The notes under the pieces were generated by a model. That model was not told where the DNA came from. It did no database searches and was given only the letters and a program-made list of their open reading frames with translations. Position numbers and translations under genes: made by a program. A stretch of DNA of 64,000 nucleotides, taken from contig CAVRIA010000006.1 in the NCBI GenBank assembly GCA_963721115.1, forward strand, positions 124,001 to 188,000. The letters run 5' to 3'. The stretch's first letter is position 1; each line of letters begins with the position of its first letter. Origin of the DNA: CAVRIA01 sp963721115 (lineage in GTDB: Bacteria; Desulfobacterota; Binatia; HRBIN30; CADEER01). Below, piece after piece: positions 8,703 to 18,083 of the stretch.

Positions 8703-9014
8703 ATGGCAGCCGCGAGACCATCACCCTCCGCGATCGGGTCGCGACGCTGCGATCACTGCGGGCGCACCGTGAGCGAGACGCGACACACCCGGACGTCGTA
8801 CCGGGTCGACTTCTACGAGATGCACACCGGAGAGGTCGAGCCGTGCTCCCTCCTGATCGATGAAGGGGAGAGATCGTTTTCGTTTCTCCGGCTGCTGATC
8901 CCGCAGGAGGTCGTCACGTGTGCCGACTGCTATCGGGATGCCGCCGTGCAGCGGGAGCGCGAGCGGCGCTTTTATCCGGAGCGCGTCGAACGGGAGGAAA
9001 TGCCGCGTGGGTGA
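8703..9014 (+). CDS. Small Cys4 (zinc-ribbon-like) protein of unknown function
   Basis: 103 residues. Two CxxC knuckles, CDHC near residue 16 and CADC near residue 74, frame a beta-rich middle (YRVDFYEMHTGEVEPCSLLI), which suggests one bound zinc. The C-terminal end is charged and helical. The next gene starts inside this one (GTG 9007, eight-base overlap), so the pair is translationally coupled. No family recognised. Confidence 0.65.
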   Translation: MAAARPSPSAIGSRRCDHCGRTVSETRHTRTSYRVDFYEMHTGEVEPCSLLIDEGERSFSFLRLLIPQEVVTCADCYRDAAVQRERERRFYPERVEREEMPRG

Positions 9015-9273
9015 ACGCGTCGAGCTCGAGCAGTTTCCTTGTTTCTACACCTTCAAGATCTTCGGGCGGAGCAGCGGGACTTTCGTCGGCCGCGTGCGCG
9101 AGATCGTGTCATCGACGTTGGGTGAGGTGCCTCTCGACAGCATGAAGGTGCGCGAGAGCGCGCGGGGGCGCTACCTGAGCGTCACGATCGTCTCGCGGGT
9201 CCACAACCGACCTCAGCTCGAGGCCGTCTATGCCGATCTGCGCGCCGAGCCGGAGGTGCTGCTCTACATTTGA
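9007..9273 (+). CDS. DUF493 / YbeD-like small regulator-fold protein
   Basis: 88 residues starting at GTG 9007, inside the end of the preceding gene; longer frames upstream do not look like protein. FPCFYTFKIFGRSSGTFVG at the start, VSSTLGEVP in the middle, and the terminal block YLSVTIVSRVHNRPQLEAVY with ending PEVLLYI match the YbeD/DUF493 family, whose fold resembles the ACT-like regulatory domain of D-3-phosphoglycerate dehydrogenase. The biochemical role of the family is not established. The gene ends about 100 bases before ptsP. Confidence 0.85.
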   Translation: MGERVELEQFPCFYTFKIFGRSSGTFVGRVREIVSSTLGEVPLDSMKVRESARGRYLSVTIVSRVHNRPQLEAVYADLRAEPEVLLYI

Positions 9274-9329
9274 AGCGATGGGGGAATCGCGGCGCGCGGC
9301 GGCGGCAGCGCTCGGCGGCTCGGCGCGCG

Positions 9330-9358
9330 TTGTTCGGTGTCCGGGCGTGCGATATAAG
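9330..9358 (+). promoter_or_regulatory. Possible sigma70-type promoter for ptsP
   Basis: TTGTTC (9330-9335), 17-base spacer, TATAAG (9353-9358), 22 bases before the ptsP ATG at 9381. Spacing is ideal and the -10 is good; the -35 matches 4 of 6 consensus bases. Confidence 0.4.
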
Positions 9359-9380
9359 CGGAACGGGTTCTCGGTTCTTT

Positions 9381-11795
9381 ATGGAACGCGTGTTCACGAA
9401 CGAGGCGGGTGCGCGCCAACAAGGAGCAGGCCGCGGCCGTGGCCGCGGCCTGCTGCTCCTCGAGGACATCGGCACCCTCATCGGCCAGTCCGGCGACATC
9501 CGGTCGACCCTGGGCCGCATCGTCACCCTGGTCGCGGATCGTTTGGATATGGAGGTCTGCTCCCTCTACCGGTTCGAGGCGCAGACTCGCCGACTGATCA
9601 TGGTTGCCACGCGCGGCCTCGAGCCGAGCTCGGTGAACGCCGTCACCATGGGCGTAGACGAGGGCCTGACCGGCTTCGTGATCGAGAAGGGCGAGCCGGT
9701 GATGGCCATCGACGCACTGGCGCACCCTCGCTACAAGTACTTCCCGGAGACCGGCGAGGAGAAGTATCACTCCTTCCTGGGCGTCCCGATCTTCGACCGA
9801 CGCGAGGCGTTGGGGGTGCTGGTCGTCCAGACGTCGCGACGGCGCCGCTTCACGCGCGACGAAGTTCGACTCCTCAAGGCGGTGGCCGTGCCGCTCGGCG
9901 GGTTGCTCGTCCAGCTGCGCCTGATGGAGAGCCTCGAGAGCAAGGAGGAGGAGCGTCGCGGCTATCAGAAGCGCATGCTCGAGGCGATTCGCCGGCTGAA
10001 GACCTACGAGAGAAGCCAGGCTTCGGCTCACAAGGCCAAGCCGGTGACCGCCGTGCGCCTCACCGGTTGGGCGGCCGCGCCCGGCTTCGGAATCGGCCGC
10101 GCGCACCTTCTCGTTCCCGAGGTCAGCTTCGCCAGCGTTCCGGAACGGCGACCGACCTCCGCCAAGAAGGAGCAGACCCGCTTCCGCACCGCGGTCGACC
10201 GATCGGTGGAGGAAATCGAGCGCTTGAAGACGCGCATGCAGGCGTCCTTTCCCGAGATCGACGTCAGCGTCTTCGACGCGCAGAGGTTGATGCTCTCAGA
10301 CGAGAGCTTCCTCAGCCGGGTGGCGGAGCAGGTCTCGTCCGGCGCCGGTGCGGAGGTCGCGCTCGAGCGCGTGATCAACGCCATGGTCGAGGACTTCGCC
10401 GGTCTCGCCGACGCCTACATGCAGGAGCGGGCCTACGACGTAAAGGACATCGGGCAGCGGGTCCTGCGAAACCTCCTCGGCGTGGTCGAGAGAGACCGAT
10501 CCTTCGCCAGCGCCGTCGTGCTCGTGGCACCGGAGCTGTCGCTGTCGGACATCATGCTGATCGAGCCGGAGCAGCTGCGCGGCATCGTCATGACGACCGG
10601 CGGCGTCACCTCGCACGCCTCCATCCTCGCCAAGTCCCTGGAGATCCCGACGGTCGTCGGCGTGGATCGGCTCGAGGAGATTCGCGAGGGCGACCACCTC
10701 ATCGTCGACGGCAACGCCGGAAGCGTCTACGTGAACCCGAGCCCGGAGGTGCGGCGCGAGTACGAGCGGCTCAAGGACGAATACCGGGCGTTCAATCGAG
10801 AGCTGGACAGTCTGCGCGAGCTCCCGGCCGTGACCCGAGACGGGTGTCGGGTCGAGCTGGGCGCCAACATCGGCTTGCTGGGCGACCTGACGCTCGCCCG
10901 GCGCCACGGAGCCGACCGGGTCGGACTGTACCGCACGGAGATCGCCTTCCTCAGCCATCGTGACTTCCTGAACGAGTCGGAGCAGGTCGTGCTCTACGAG
11001 CGCGTCGTCCAGACCGCGAACGGCCTGCCCGTCACCATCCGCACCCTCGATCTCGGCGCCGACAAGTACCCGACCTATCTGCACATGCCGCACGAAGCCA
11101 ACCCCTTTCTCGGATGGCGCTCGATCCGCATCTCGCTGGAGCTGACGGAGGTGTTCAAGGTCCAGCTGCGCGCGATTCTGCGCGCCAGTGCCCTCGGCAA
11201 CGTGCGGATCATGTTCCCCATGATCTCGAGCCTGGAGGAGCTGCGCCGCGGCAAGGACCTGCTGGCGGAAGCCAAGGAGGAGCTGCGGCGCGAGGGGTAC
11301 GCCTTCGACCCCTCCGTGCCGCTCGGCATCATGGTCGAGGTTCCGTCCGCCGTGCAGCTCGCCGACCAGTTCGCCAAGGAGGTCGACTTCATGAGCATCG
11401 GCACCAACGACCTCATCCAGTACCTGCTGGCGGTGGACCGCAACAACCGCAAGGTCGCCTCGCTCTACGAGCCGCTGCACCCGGCGGTTCTGCGGGCCGT
11501 GGCGAGCACGATAAGGATTGCAGACGGGGCGGGTATTCCGGTCTCCCTGTGCGGCGAGATGGCCGCCGATCCGGTGTGCACGCTGGTGCTGATCGGCATG
11601 GGACTGCGAGACTTCAGCATGAGCCCATTCTTCATCCCGGTCATCAAACGGCTCATCCGTTCCGTGGACATCGCCTCCGCGCAGCGCCTGGCGTCCGAGG
11701 TGCTGAACCTGGCGACGGTCAAGGAGGTGAAGGGGCGCGTCTTCGAACAGATGCGGTCCCTGGACGTCATCGACCTGATGGAAACGTACCATTGA
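9381..11795 (+). CDS. ptsP: PtsP: GAF-domain phosphoenolpyruvate-protein phosphotransferase (EI-Ntr)
   Basis: 804 residues. A GAF domain (about 20-165, DRLDMEVCSLYRFE and DEGLTGFVIEKGEPV) precedes the Enzyme I core. The phosphohistidine swivel domain carries GGVTSHASILAKSL with His412 as the acceptor. The PEP-binding TIM barrel contains GLYRTEIAFLSH, GWRSIRISLE, MSIGTNDLIQYLLAVDRNN, and the catalytic Cys724 in PVSLCGEMAADP. Architecture and length match PtsP of the nitrogen phosphotransferase system, which phosphorylates NPr and then EIIA-Ntr. No npr or ptsN gene is visible here. ATG 9381 was preferred because an upstream in-frame start at 9270 would add a non-conserved, low-complexity leader. 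Confidence 0.95.
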   Translation: MERVFTNEAGARQQGAGRGRGRGLLLLEDIGTLIGQSGDIRSTLGRIVTLVADRLDMEVCSLYRFEAQTRRLIMVATRGLEPSSVNAVTMGVDEGLTGFVIEKGEPVMAIDALAHPRYKYFPETGEEKYHSFLGVPIFDRREALGVLVVQTSRRRRFTRDEVRLLKAVAVPLGGLLVQLRLMESLESKEEERRGYQKRMLEAIRRLKTYERSQASAHKAKPVTAVRLTGWAAAPGFGIGRAHLLVPEVSFASVPERRPTSAKKEQTRFRTAVDRSVEEIERLKTRMQASFPEIDVSVFDAQRLMLSDESFLSRVAEQVSSGAGAEVALERVINAMVEDFAGLADAYMQERAYDVKDIGQRVLRNLLGVVERDRSFASAVVLVAPELSLSDIMLIEPEQLRGIVMTTGGVTSHASILAKSLEIPTVVGVDRLEEIREGDHLIVDGNAGSVYVNPSPEVRREYERLKDEYRAFNRELDSLRELPAVTRDGCRVELGANIGLLGDLTLARRHGADRVGLYRTEIAFLSHRDFLNESEQVVLYERVVQTANGLPVTIRTLDLGADKYPTYLHMPHEANPFLGWRSIRISLELTEVFKVQLRAILRASALGNVRIMFPMISSLEELRRGKDLLAEAKEELRREGYAFDPSVPLGIMVEVPSAVQLADQFAKEVDFMSIGTNDLIQYLLAVDRNNRKVASLYEPLHPAVLRAVASTIRIADGAGIPVSLCGEMAADPVCTLVLIGMGLRDFSMSPFFIPVIKRLIRSVDIASAQRLASEVLNLATVKEVKGRVFEQMRSLDVIDLMETYH

Positions 11796-11920
11796 ACAGT
11801 GCGGGCGCCCCACCCGGGGTGCGGCTGCGGCGGCGGGCGGTAGACGCGTTCGTCGGTCGGAAAGATGGAGCGCGGGTCCGGGGACCGGAGCGGTCCGGCG
11901 GCTCGTGCATGGAGGATTAC

Positions 11921-12385
11921 ATGCAGATGACGCGATGGATCGCCGCTTCCCTCGTCCTTCTCGTCGCCCTCGGCGGGATCTGTTCCGCCGACGAGCTCAC
12001 GCCGGAGGAGACGGTGCGGCAGTACCTGAAGGACTTCAAGGCGGGAAACTTCGAGGCGGCGTATCCGCTGATCTCGAAGGACATGGCGCAGGGCAAGAAC
12101 AAGGATGACTGGGCAAAGGAGCAGCAGTGGGTCATGCAGATGGCGGAAGTGAAGATCTTCGACTTCCACGTCTATCCGGGCAAGATCGAAGGAGACAAGG
12201 CGTACGTTCCCAACCTGCTCAGCTCGCAGGACAAGTTCCTCAACCAATTGGGCGTGAAGGAGCACGAGCTGTACACGTTGGTTCGCGAGGGCGGCCACTG
12301 GAAGATCAACCAGCAGCAGATCGTGGAGCCGGACGACCTGGCGAAGTGGTTCCCTCCCGAGTCCCTCTCCGAGAAGAAGAAGTAA
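11921..12385 (+). CDS. Small secreted NTF2-like (DUF4878-type) protein
   Basis: 154 residues from ATG 11921, chosen because GGAGG lies five bases upstream (11911-11915). Signal peptide MTRWIAASLVLLVALGG then CSADE. The body begins LTPEETVRQYLKDFKAGNFE and continues AAYPLISKDMAQGKNKDDWA, the pattern of DUF4878/NTF2-fold lipoprotein-like proteins that sit in the periplasm. It ends with a short Glu/Lys tail. It lies about 100 bases before the Ycf48-like lipoprotein and the RND transporter, with all three on the same strand, so a functional link to the exporter is plausible but not shown. Confidence 0.75.
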   Translation: MQMTRWIAASLVLLVALGGICSADELTPEETVRQYLKDFKAGNFEAAYPLISKDMAQGKNKDDWAKEQQWVMQMAEVKIFDFHVYPGKIEGDKAYVPNLLSSQDKFLNQLGVKEHELYTLVREGGHWKINQQQIVEPDDLAKWFPPESLSEKKK

Positions 12386-12480
12386 AGGCGAGATTCCTTG
12401 ACACCGTAGGTCGTGGCCGGATAGGAGCAGCCGGTACTCAACTCTCCGTCTCCGGCCGACGGTTGCGGGAAACAAGGGGG

Positions 12481-13554
12481 ATGGGCATGCAAGGCTTTCG
12501 GCTGTCGATCTGGTGGCAGGCGGCGCTGTTCCTCGCCGTCGTAGTCGCCGGGTGCCATGGCGAGGCGCCCGAGGAGGCACCCCTCTTCGCGCGCAAGATC
12601 AGCATCTCCGACAAGTTCTACGACGTCGCCGCGATCGACGCCAATCACGCGCTGGTCGTCGGATACGGCGGCAAGATCCTCAAGACCGACGACGGCGGCA
12701 ACTCCTGGAACGTCGTGCCCAGCGGCACCGACAAGGCGCTCTACAGCATCGAGATCATCGACGGGAAGGTCGGTTGGATCTCCGGGCAAGACGGTGTGAT
12801 CCTGCACACCGAGGACGGGGGCGGCACTTGGACCCGGCAGACGAGCGGGACCCGGATCTATCTCTTTGCGCTCGATTTCATCGATGCCCAGCAGGGTTGG
12901 GCGGTAGGTGACCGCGCCACTTATGTGCACACCATCGACGGCGGGCGCTCCTGGCAGCTGGGCAAGATCAGCACCGGCGACGAGGGCCTGACAGCGGACG
13001 AGGCGTTGTTGTCCCAGGACCCGGTCCTGTACGACGTACAGTTCCTCGATCGGCGCACCGGCTGGGTCGTCGGCGAGCTGGGGAACATCTACCACACCAC
13101 CGACGGCGGCCGGACGTGGTCCTCGCAGCAGGAATCCCTCCTCGGACACGGGATCTTCGACGTCCTCGACATCCCGACCTTCTTCGGGGTGCACTTCATC
13201 GACGCCAACAACGGCATTACCGCCGGTCTCGATGGCAAGATCGCGCGCACGCGCGACGGCGGCCAGACTTGGCAGTTCGAGAAGCTCGAAGCACAAGTGC
13301 CCTTCGTCGACCCGCTGTTCCAGCCCTTCCAGTTCCCCGACACCACCGCCTGGGCCGTGGGCGCCGCCGGCCAGGTTGCGCGGCAGACGTCGCCGGGAGA
13401 ACCGTGGAAGCGGGCGTCTCTGGGAATGGAGGTGCTCACCTGGCTCCGCGGCGTCGACTTCATCGACAAGCAGAACGGATGGATCGTCGGTGGTTACGGG
13501 CTGATCTTGCATACCACCGATGGCGGCCAGTCGTGGCTGCCATCGGTGGGCTGA
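12481..13554 (+). CDS. Ycf48/BNR-repeat lipoprotein paired with the RND transporter
   Basis: 357 residues; ATG 12481 or, given the AAGGGGG ribosome site, ATG 12487. A lipobox (LAVVVAGC) marks it as a lipoprotein. The rest is a seven-bladed beta-propeller of Ycf48/Hcf136 type. Repeating units include ILKTDDGGNSWNVV, ILHTEDGGGTWTRQ, THTIDGG-like VHTIDGGRSWQL, IYHTTDGGRTWSSQ, ARTRDGGQTWQF and LILHTTDGGQSW. In photosynthetic organisms such proteins help assemble photosystem II; in heterotrophic proteobacteria they are commonly encoded beside RND/MMPL transporters, as here (44-base gap). The likely job is a periplasmic accessory of that transporter. Confidence 0.88.
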   Translation: MGMQGFRLSIWWQAALFLAVVVAGCHGEAPEEAPLFARKISISDKFYDVAAIDANHALVVGYGGKILKTDDGGNSWNVVPSGTDKALYSIEIIDGKVGWISGQDGVILHTEDGGGTWTRQTSGTRIYLFALDFIDAQQGWAVGDRATYVHTIDGGRSWQLGKISTGDEGLTADEALLSQDPVLYDVQFLDRRTGWVVGELGNIYHTTDGGRTWSSQQESLLGHGIFDVLDIPTFFGVHFIDANNGITAGLDGKIARTRDGGQTWQFEKLEAQVPFVDPLFQPFQFPDTTAWAVGAAGQVARQTSPGEPWKRASLGMEVLTWLRGVDFIDKQNGWIVGGYGLILHTTDGGQSWLPSVG

Positions 13555-13597
13555 GGCCTCGTCCGGGCCGTTTGGTAACGGAACTCAAGGGGGAAGC

Positions 13598-16279
13598 ATG
13601 GATCCGCTCAAGCGCCTCGGCGAACTGCTGATCAAGTACCGCTTCGTTGTGGTGGCCATCGTCGCGGTCGTCACGGTCTTCTTCGGCTACCAGGCCTCCC
13701 AGCTGGAGATGGCGACGAGCTTCGGCGACCTGCTCCCGCAGAGCCATCCGTACATCAAGATCCACAACAGGTTCTCCGGCACCTTCGGAGGCGCCAACAA
13801 CGTCATGATCATGCTCGAGGTGAAGGACGGCACGATCTTCACCCCCGAGACGCTGAACAAGATCTGGAAGATGACGGAAGGCCTCGATCGGGTCTACGGC
13901 GTCAACCACAACCAGATCGAGTCGATCGCCCACCGCACCGTGCGCTACCTGAAGGTGGCGGCCGGCGGCACGATGCGCGCGCAGCCGGTGATGCTGGAGG
14001 AGGTGAAGACGCCAGAGGAGGCGGTGTCCATTCGGCGCATCGTCCACAACGCCGAGAACATCTACGGCCTCCTGGTTTCGCTGGACGACAAGGCGGCGCT
14101 GATCCGGGCCAACTTCATCGAGGGCCGCCTCGACTACCGCCGCATCTTCAACGAGATCAACGAGAACGTCGTCGATCCGTATCAGGACGAGAACACGACG
14201 ATCTACGTCGCCGGCGAGCCGTTCCTGTACGGCTGGGTGTACGAGTACTCGGGCGAGATCAAGTACATCTTCATGGCGACCACCGTTCTGTTGTGGATTC
14301 TGCTCTACCTCTACTTCAAGGACTGGCGCGGCGCGCTGCGACCGACGATCTCCGGCGTCTTCTGCTCGATCTGGGGCCTGGGCTTCATCAATCTCATCGG
14401 GTTGTCACTCGATCCGCTGATCCTGGTGATTCCCTTCTTCATCGTCGCCCGCGCCGTCAGCCATTCCGTGCAGATGCACGATCGGTATTACGAGACCTAC
14501 GGGCGCGATGGCGACAAGAACGAGGCGATCATCGACGCCTTCGCCGAGCTCTTCGTCCCTACCCTGTCGGGCATCCTGACGGACGGCTTCGGCGTTCTGG
14601 TGATCCTGCTGGTCCCGATCATCCTTCTTCAGAAGCTGGCGGTCAGCGCCTCGTTCTGGATCCTGACCATCATCGTCAGCGAGCTGCTCCTCAACCCGAT
14701 CGTCTACTACTACCTCGAGCCGCCGAAGCTGCACGTGATCCACAGCCGCGAGGAGGGCGTCTTCAAGAGGAGCATCGACTGGTTCGTCGACCGGCTGCTG
14801 TCGCGCGCCGGGCGGATCGCCACGTTCGCGGTGTCCATCACCGCGCTGATCGTCTCCGCCTACTTCTGGCAGTCGCTGGTCATCGGCGACCCCACCTCGG
14901 CCTCGCCGATCCTCCACGCCGACGCTCCGTACAACGTCTCGCACCTGCGCATCCAGGAGAAGTTCGGTGGCGTCGAGCCGCTCATCATCGTCGCCGAGGG
15001 CTACGACCGCGACGCGATGAAGGAGCCGGCGATACTCCACAAGATGGAGGAGTTCCAGCGCACGCTCGAGCGCGATCCCAGCGTCGGGTACAGCTTCTCG
15101 CTCGCCGACATCATCCGCGCGGTGAATATGGTCTTTCACGAGCTCGAGCCGAAATGGGGCGTCATTCCCGACAGCTGGGTCGACGTCGGCGGGCTGTTCT
15201 TCATCTACTTCTCCGGTTCCCCGCCGACGGAAACCGCCAAGTACGTCGACCCGAGCTACACGAGTGCGCACGTCACCTTCTTCTGCAAGGATCACAAGGG
15301 CGCGAACATTCGCCGTATCATCCACCGATGCAAGGAATTCATCTTCGGCTCCCAGCTCAAGGACCTCGGCATCACGATCGAGGAGCAGGGGGAGAAGGGG
15401 ATCAAGATCACTCAGGTGTCCGACGTTCCGAACTGGGAGAAAGCGGGACCATCCTGGGTGGAGAGCGATCAGGAGACGACGGGCGGACCGTTCCAGCCGG
15501 GGGACGTCCTCACCAAGCTCGGCAAGGTCGACATCACGGATTCGGCGAGCCTCCAGTCCGCGATTTACAACGAGACGGCGAACAAGACCCTGGTCGATGT
15601 TCAGCTGCAGCGCGGCGGGACGATGGTCGAGGAGACCGTCAGCGTGCCGTGGAAGGCCGCCTTCAAGCTGGCGGGCGGCCTGATCGGCGTGCTGGCGGCG
15701 GCGAACGAAGTGCTTTTCCGGAACGACTTGCTGATGAACCTTCTCGGCTTCGGGACCATCTACTTCATCCTGATCTTCACGTACCGGTCGTTCGCGGCCG
15801 GTATCTACATGCTCATCCCGCTGCTGCTCGCCAACGGCATGGTGAACGCCTACATGGGCGCTCGCAACATCGGTATCAACATCAACACGCTGCCGATCGT
15901 GACCGTCGGAGTCGGCTTCGGCATCGACTACGCCCTGTACATCGTCAGCCGCACGATCGAGGAGTTCAAGGTGCACAAGGACTGGGAAATCGCGGTGCAC
16001 CGCGCCCTCACCACGGCGGGGAAGGCGGTGACGTTCACGGCCGCCAGCATGATCGCCGGCACGCTGTTCTGGGCCTTCTCGCGCATCCGCTTCGACTCGG
16101 AGATGGGGCTGCTGCTGGCGCTGTGGATGGCGATCAGCTTCGTGGGGGCGATGACCCTGCTGCCGGTGTCGTTGCTGACGTTCAAGCCGAAGTTCATCGA
16201 GCTCGAGGCACGCCGCATCGCCAAAGCGGAAGCGGCGCGCGAGCGTCAGAGGCTCCGCCTGCAGGCGCGCCAGGCCTGA
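13598..16279 (+). CDS. RND/MMPL-family transporter with an embedded PDZ-like segment
   Basis: 893 residues starting at ATG 13598 with GGGGGAAG upstream. One N-terminal membrane helix, a periplasmic loop with MATSFGDLLPQSHPYI, then a bundle of hydrophobic helices (about 225-400), a second loop and a C-terminal bundle (about 710-870) with NTLPIVTVGVGFGIDYALYI. This is the two-lobed layout of the MMPL/HpnN branch of RND exporters, which usually move lipids or hydrophobic compounds to the outer membrane. The second loop holds FQPGDVLTKLGKVDITD (about residues 632-648), reading like the carboxylate-binding part of a PDZ domain. It probably works with the preceding Ycf48 lipoprotein. Confidence 0.9.
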   Translation: MDPLKRLGELLIKYRFVVVAIVAVVTVFFGYQASQLEMATSFGDLLPQSHPYIKIHNRFSGTFGGANNVMIMLEVKDGTIFTPETLNKIWKMTEGLDRVYGVNHNQIESIAHRTVRYLKVAAGGTMRAQPVMLEEVKTPEEAVSIRRIVHNAENIYGLLVSLDDKAALIRANFIEGRLDYRRIFNEINENVVDPYQDENTTIYVAGEPFLYGWVYEYSGEIKYIFMATTVLLWILLYLYFKDWRGALRPTISGVFCSIWGLGFINLIGLSLDPLILVIPFFIVARAVSHSVQMHDRYYETYGRDGDKNEAIIDAFAELFVPTLSGILTDGFGVLVILLVPIILLQKLAVSASFWILTIIVSELLLNPIVYYYLEPPKLHVIHSREEGVFKRSIDWFVDRLLSRAGRIATFAVSITALIVSAYFWQSLVIGDPTSASPILHADAPYNVSHLRIQEKFGGVEPLIIVAEGYDRDAMKEPAILHKMEEFQRTLERDPSVGYSFSLADIIRAVNMVFHELEPKWGVIPDSWVDVGGLFFIYFSGSPPTETAKYVDPSYTSAHVTFFCKDHKGANIRRIIHRCKEFIFGSQLKDLGITIEEQGEKGIKITQVSDVPNWEKAGPSWVESDQETTGGPFQPGDVLTKLGKVDITDSASLQSAIYNETANKTLVDVQLQRGGTMVEETVSVPWKAAFKLAGGLIGVLAAANEVLFRNDLLMNLLGFGTIYFILIFTYRSFAAGIYMLIPLLLANGMVNAYMGARNIGININTLPIVTVGVGFGIDYALYIVSRTIEEFKVHKDWEIAVHRALTTAGKAVTFTAASMIAGTLFWAFSRIRFDSEMGLLLALWMAISFVGAMTLLPVSLLTFKPKFIELEARRIAKAEAARERQRLRLQARQA

Positions 16280-16383
16280 CCCGGTGGGCTCTGCGGCGGG
16301 CCGCGCAAGCGGCGCGGGCGGCGCACTCGCGCTCGCCCGCGACTTGATCCCGCGCCGGCGCTCTGTGATCTCTTTGGGTGCAC

Positions 16384-17331
16384 ATGATCGCCGTCGAGCA
16401 CCTGACCAAGGAGTTCGGCCGCATCCGGGCCGTGCGAGACGTCTCGTTTCACGCGGCGCGCGGTGAGGTGATCGGCCTTCTGGGGCCGAACGGGTCGGGG
16501 AAGACCACGATCATGCGGACCCTGGCGGGGTTCTTCCCCCCCACCTCGGGGCGCGTCTGGGTGGCGGGTGTCGACGTTCTGGTAGATTCCCTGGCGGCAC
16601 GCCAGGCCCTCGGCTACCTGCCGGAGAGCGCCGTTCTGTACCCGGATATGCGGGTGCGGCAGTTTCTCGACTTCTGTGCCGACGTGCGGGGGCTGCGCGG
16701 GTCGCAGCGCCGCGCGCGCCTGGAAGCGGTCGTTCGCGATTGCGGCGTCGCGGAGGTCAGCGGACGGCTCATCGGCCAGCTGTCCAAGGGATACCGGCAG
16801 CGGGTCGGCCTCGCGCAGGCCCTCCTCCACGAGCCCGCCGTGCTGGTTCTGGACGAGCCGACCGTGGGGCTCGACCCCGGCCAGATCATGGAAATTCGCA
16901 CCCTCATCCGCGCCCTGAGCGGCCGGACGACCGTGCTGCTGAGCACGCACATCCTGTCCGAGGCGGCCACCGTGTGCGACCGGGTGATCATCATCAGCCG
17001 CGGCCGGGTGGTGGCGGAGGACACCGCGCAGGCGCTGACGCTGACCCTGCAGGAGGACGAGCGCGTCGCCGTCCGGGTCGACGGACCACCGGACGAGGTG
17101 CTCGCTGCGCTGCAAGGGGTGCCCGACCTGGACCGCGTCGAGGTCGACACCTCCCAGGGCGCGCCCCGCTTCATCGCCCACACGCGCGCCGGCGACTCGG
17201 CCCACGCGGCGATCGCCGCCGCAGTGGTCGGCCGCGGCTGGGGGTTGATCGAGATCCACACGCTGTCGATGACGCTCGAGGACCTCTTCCTGCGCCTGAT
17301 GGAGCGCGACGCGGGGGCCTTGGACGCATGA
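16384..17331 (+). CDS. ABC transporter ATPase, GldA/NosF-like
   Basis: 315 residues (GTG 16378 or ATG 16384). Walker A LLGPNGSGKTTIMRTLAGFF, signature QLSKGYRQRVGLAQAL, Walker B VLVLDEPTVGLDP and switch STHILSEA are complete. About 80 residues after the ATPase domain form the small C-terminal domain common in ABC-2 exporter ATPases of the GldA/CcmA type. It overlaps the permease gene by four bases (ATGA) and begins an operon of four genes with a GldF-like permease, a GldG-like protein and a DUF4340 protein. These sets occur widely outside gliding bacteria; the cargo is unknown. Confidence 0.92.
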   Translation: MIAVEHLTKEFGRIRAVRDVSFHAARGEVIGLLGPNGSGKTTIMRTLAGFFPPTSGRVWVAGVDVLVDSLAARQALGYLPESAVLYPDMRVRQFLDFCADVRGLRGSQRRARLEAVVRDCGVAEVSGRLIGQLSKGYRQRVGLAQALLHEPAVLVLDEPTVGLDPGQIMEIRTLIRALSGRTTVLLSTHILSEAATVCDRVIIISRGRVVAEDTAQALTLTLQEDERVAVRVDGPPDEVLAALQGVPDLDRVEVDTSQGAPRFIAHTRAGDSAHAAIAAAVVGRGWGLIEIHTLSMTLEDLFLRLMERDAGALDA

Positions 17332-18083
17332 CCTTCCTCGGCCTGCTGCGCAAAGAGCTGCGCGCCTACTTCGTCTCGCCGTTGTTCTACGCCGTCGCGG
17401 CCGTTTTCTACGCGCTGACGGGGTTCTTCTTCTATACGCAGATCATCTACTTCGTTCAGTATGGCTCTGGCCTCGACATCATGGGCAACTTCTGGGTCGC
17501 GTTCCTGGCCGGCGCTCCCTACTCGATCTCCATGGTCCTCTTGCTGATCGTGCCGCTGCTCACCATGCGGTTGCTGGCGGAGGAGAAGAGGCTCGGGACG
17601 ATCGAGCTGTTGCTCACCTACCCGCTGCGCGACGGCACCATCCTGGCGGCGAAGGTCGCCGCGTGCACCGTCGTGCTGGTGGTGTTGCTGGCCGGCACTC
17701 TCCTCTATCCGCTCTATCTGAGTCAGATGCAGCCCCTGTACTGGGCGCCGCTGGCCGGCGGGTACCTCGGCCTGCTCCTGCTCGGCATCAGCTTCGTCGC
17801 GTGCGGCGTCTTCGTCTCGTCCCTCACCGAGAGTCAGGTCGTCGCCGCCATCGGGACCCTCGGCCTACTGCTGTTCTTCTGGCTGGTGACGTGGAACGAA
17901 GCGGCCACCAGTCCGCTGGTTCTGAAAGTCCTCGCCCGGCTCACCATGTTCGGCCACTTCGAGACCTTCGCCCGGGGGGTCGTCGATGCCGGAGACCTGG
18001 CGTACTTCGTCGCATTCGCCGTCTTCTTCTGCTTCCTCACTCTGCGCGTGCTCGAATCGCGGAAGTGGCGGGGACGCCGGTGA
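17328..18083 (+). CDS. ABC-2 type permease, GldF-like
   Basis: 251 residues with six predicted membrane helices. It begins FLGLLRKELRAYFVSPLFYA, the characteristic start of GldF/NosY-type permeases, and contains MRLLAEEKRLGTIELLLTYP, the conserved cytoplasmic loop that couples to the ATPase. ATGA overlap with the ATPase gene and a four-base overlap with the GldG-like gene (GTG 18080) put it in the middle of the operon. It would form the inner-membrane channel of the exporter. Confidence 0.92.
   Translation: MTFLGLLRKELRAYFVSPLFYAVAAVFYALTGFFFYTQIIYFVQYGSGLDIMGNFWVAFLAGAPYSISMVLLLIVPLLTMRLLAEEKRLGTIELLLTYPLRDGTILAAKVAACTVVLVVLLAGTLLYPLYLSQMQPLYWAPLAGGYLGLLLLGISFVACGVFVSSLTESQVVAAIGTLGLLLFFWLVTWNEAATSPLVLKVLARLTMFGHFETFARGVVDAGDLAYFVAFAVFFCFLTLRVLESRKWRGRR

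Noticed and set aside
12398..12427. TTGACA + 18 bases + TAGGAG as a promoter for the Ycf48/RND genes
   Set aside because: The -10 is poor and there is no supporting conservation; left out of the feature list.
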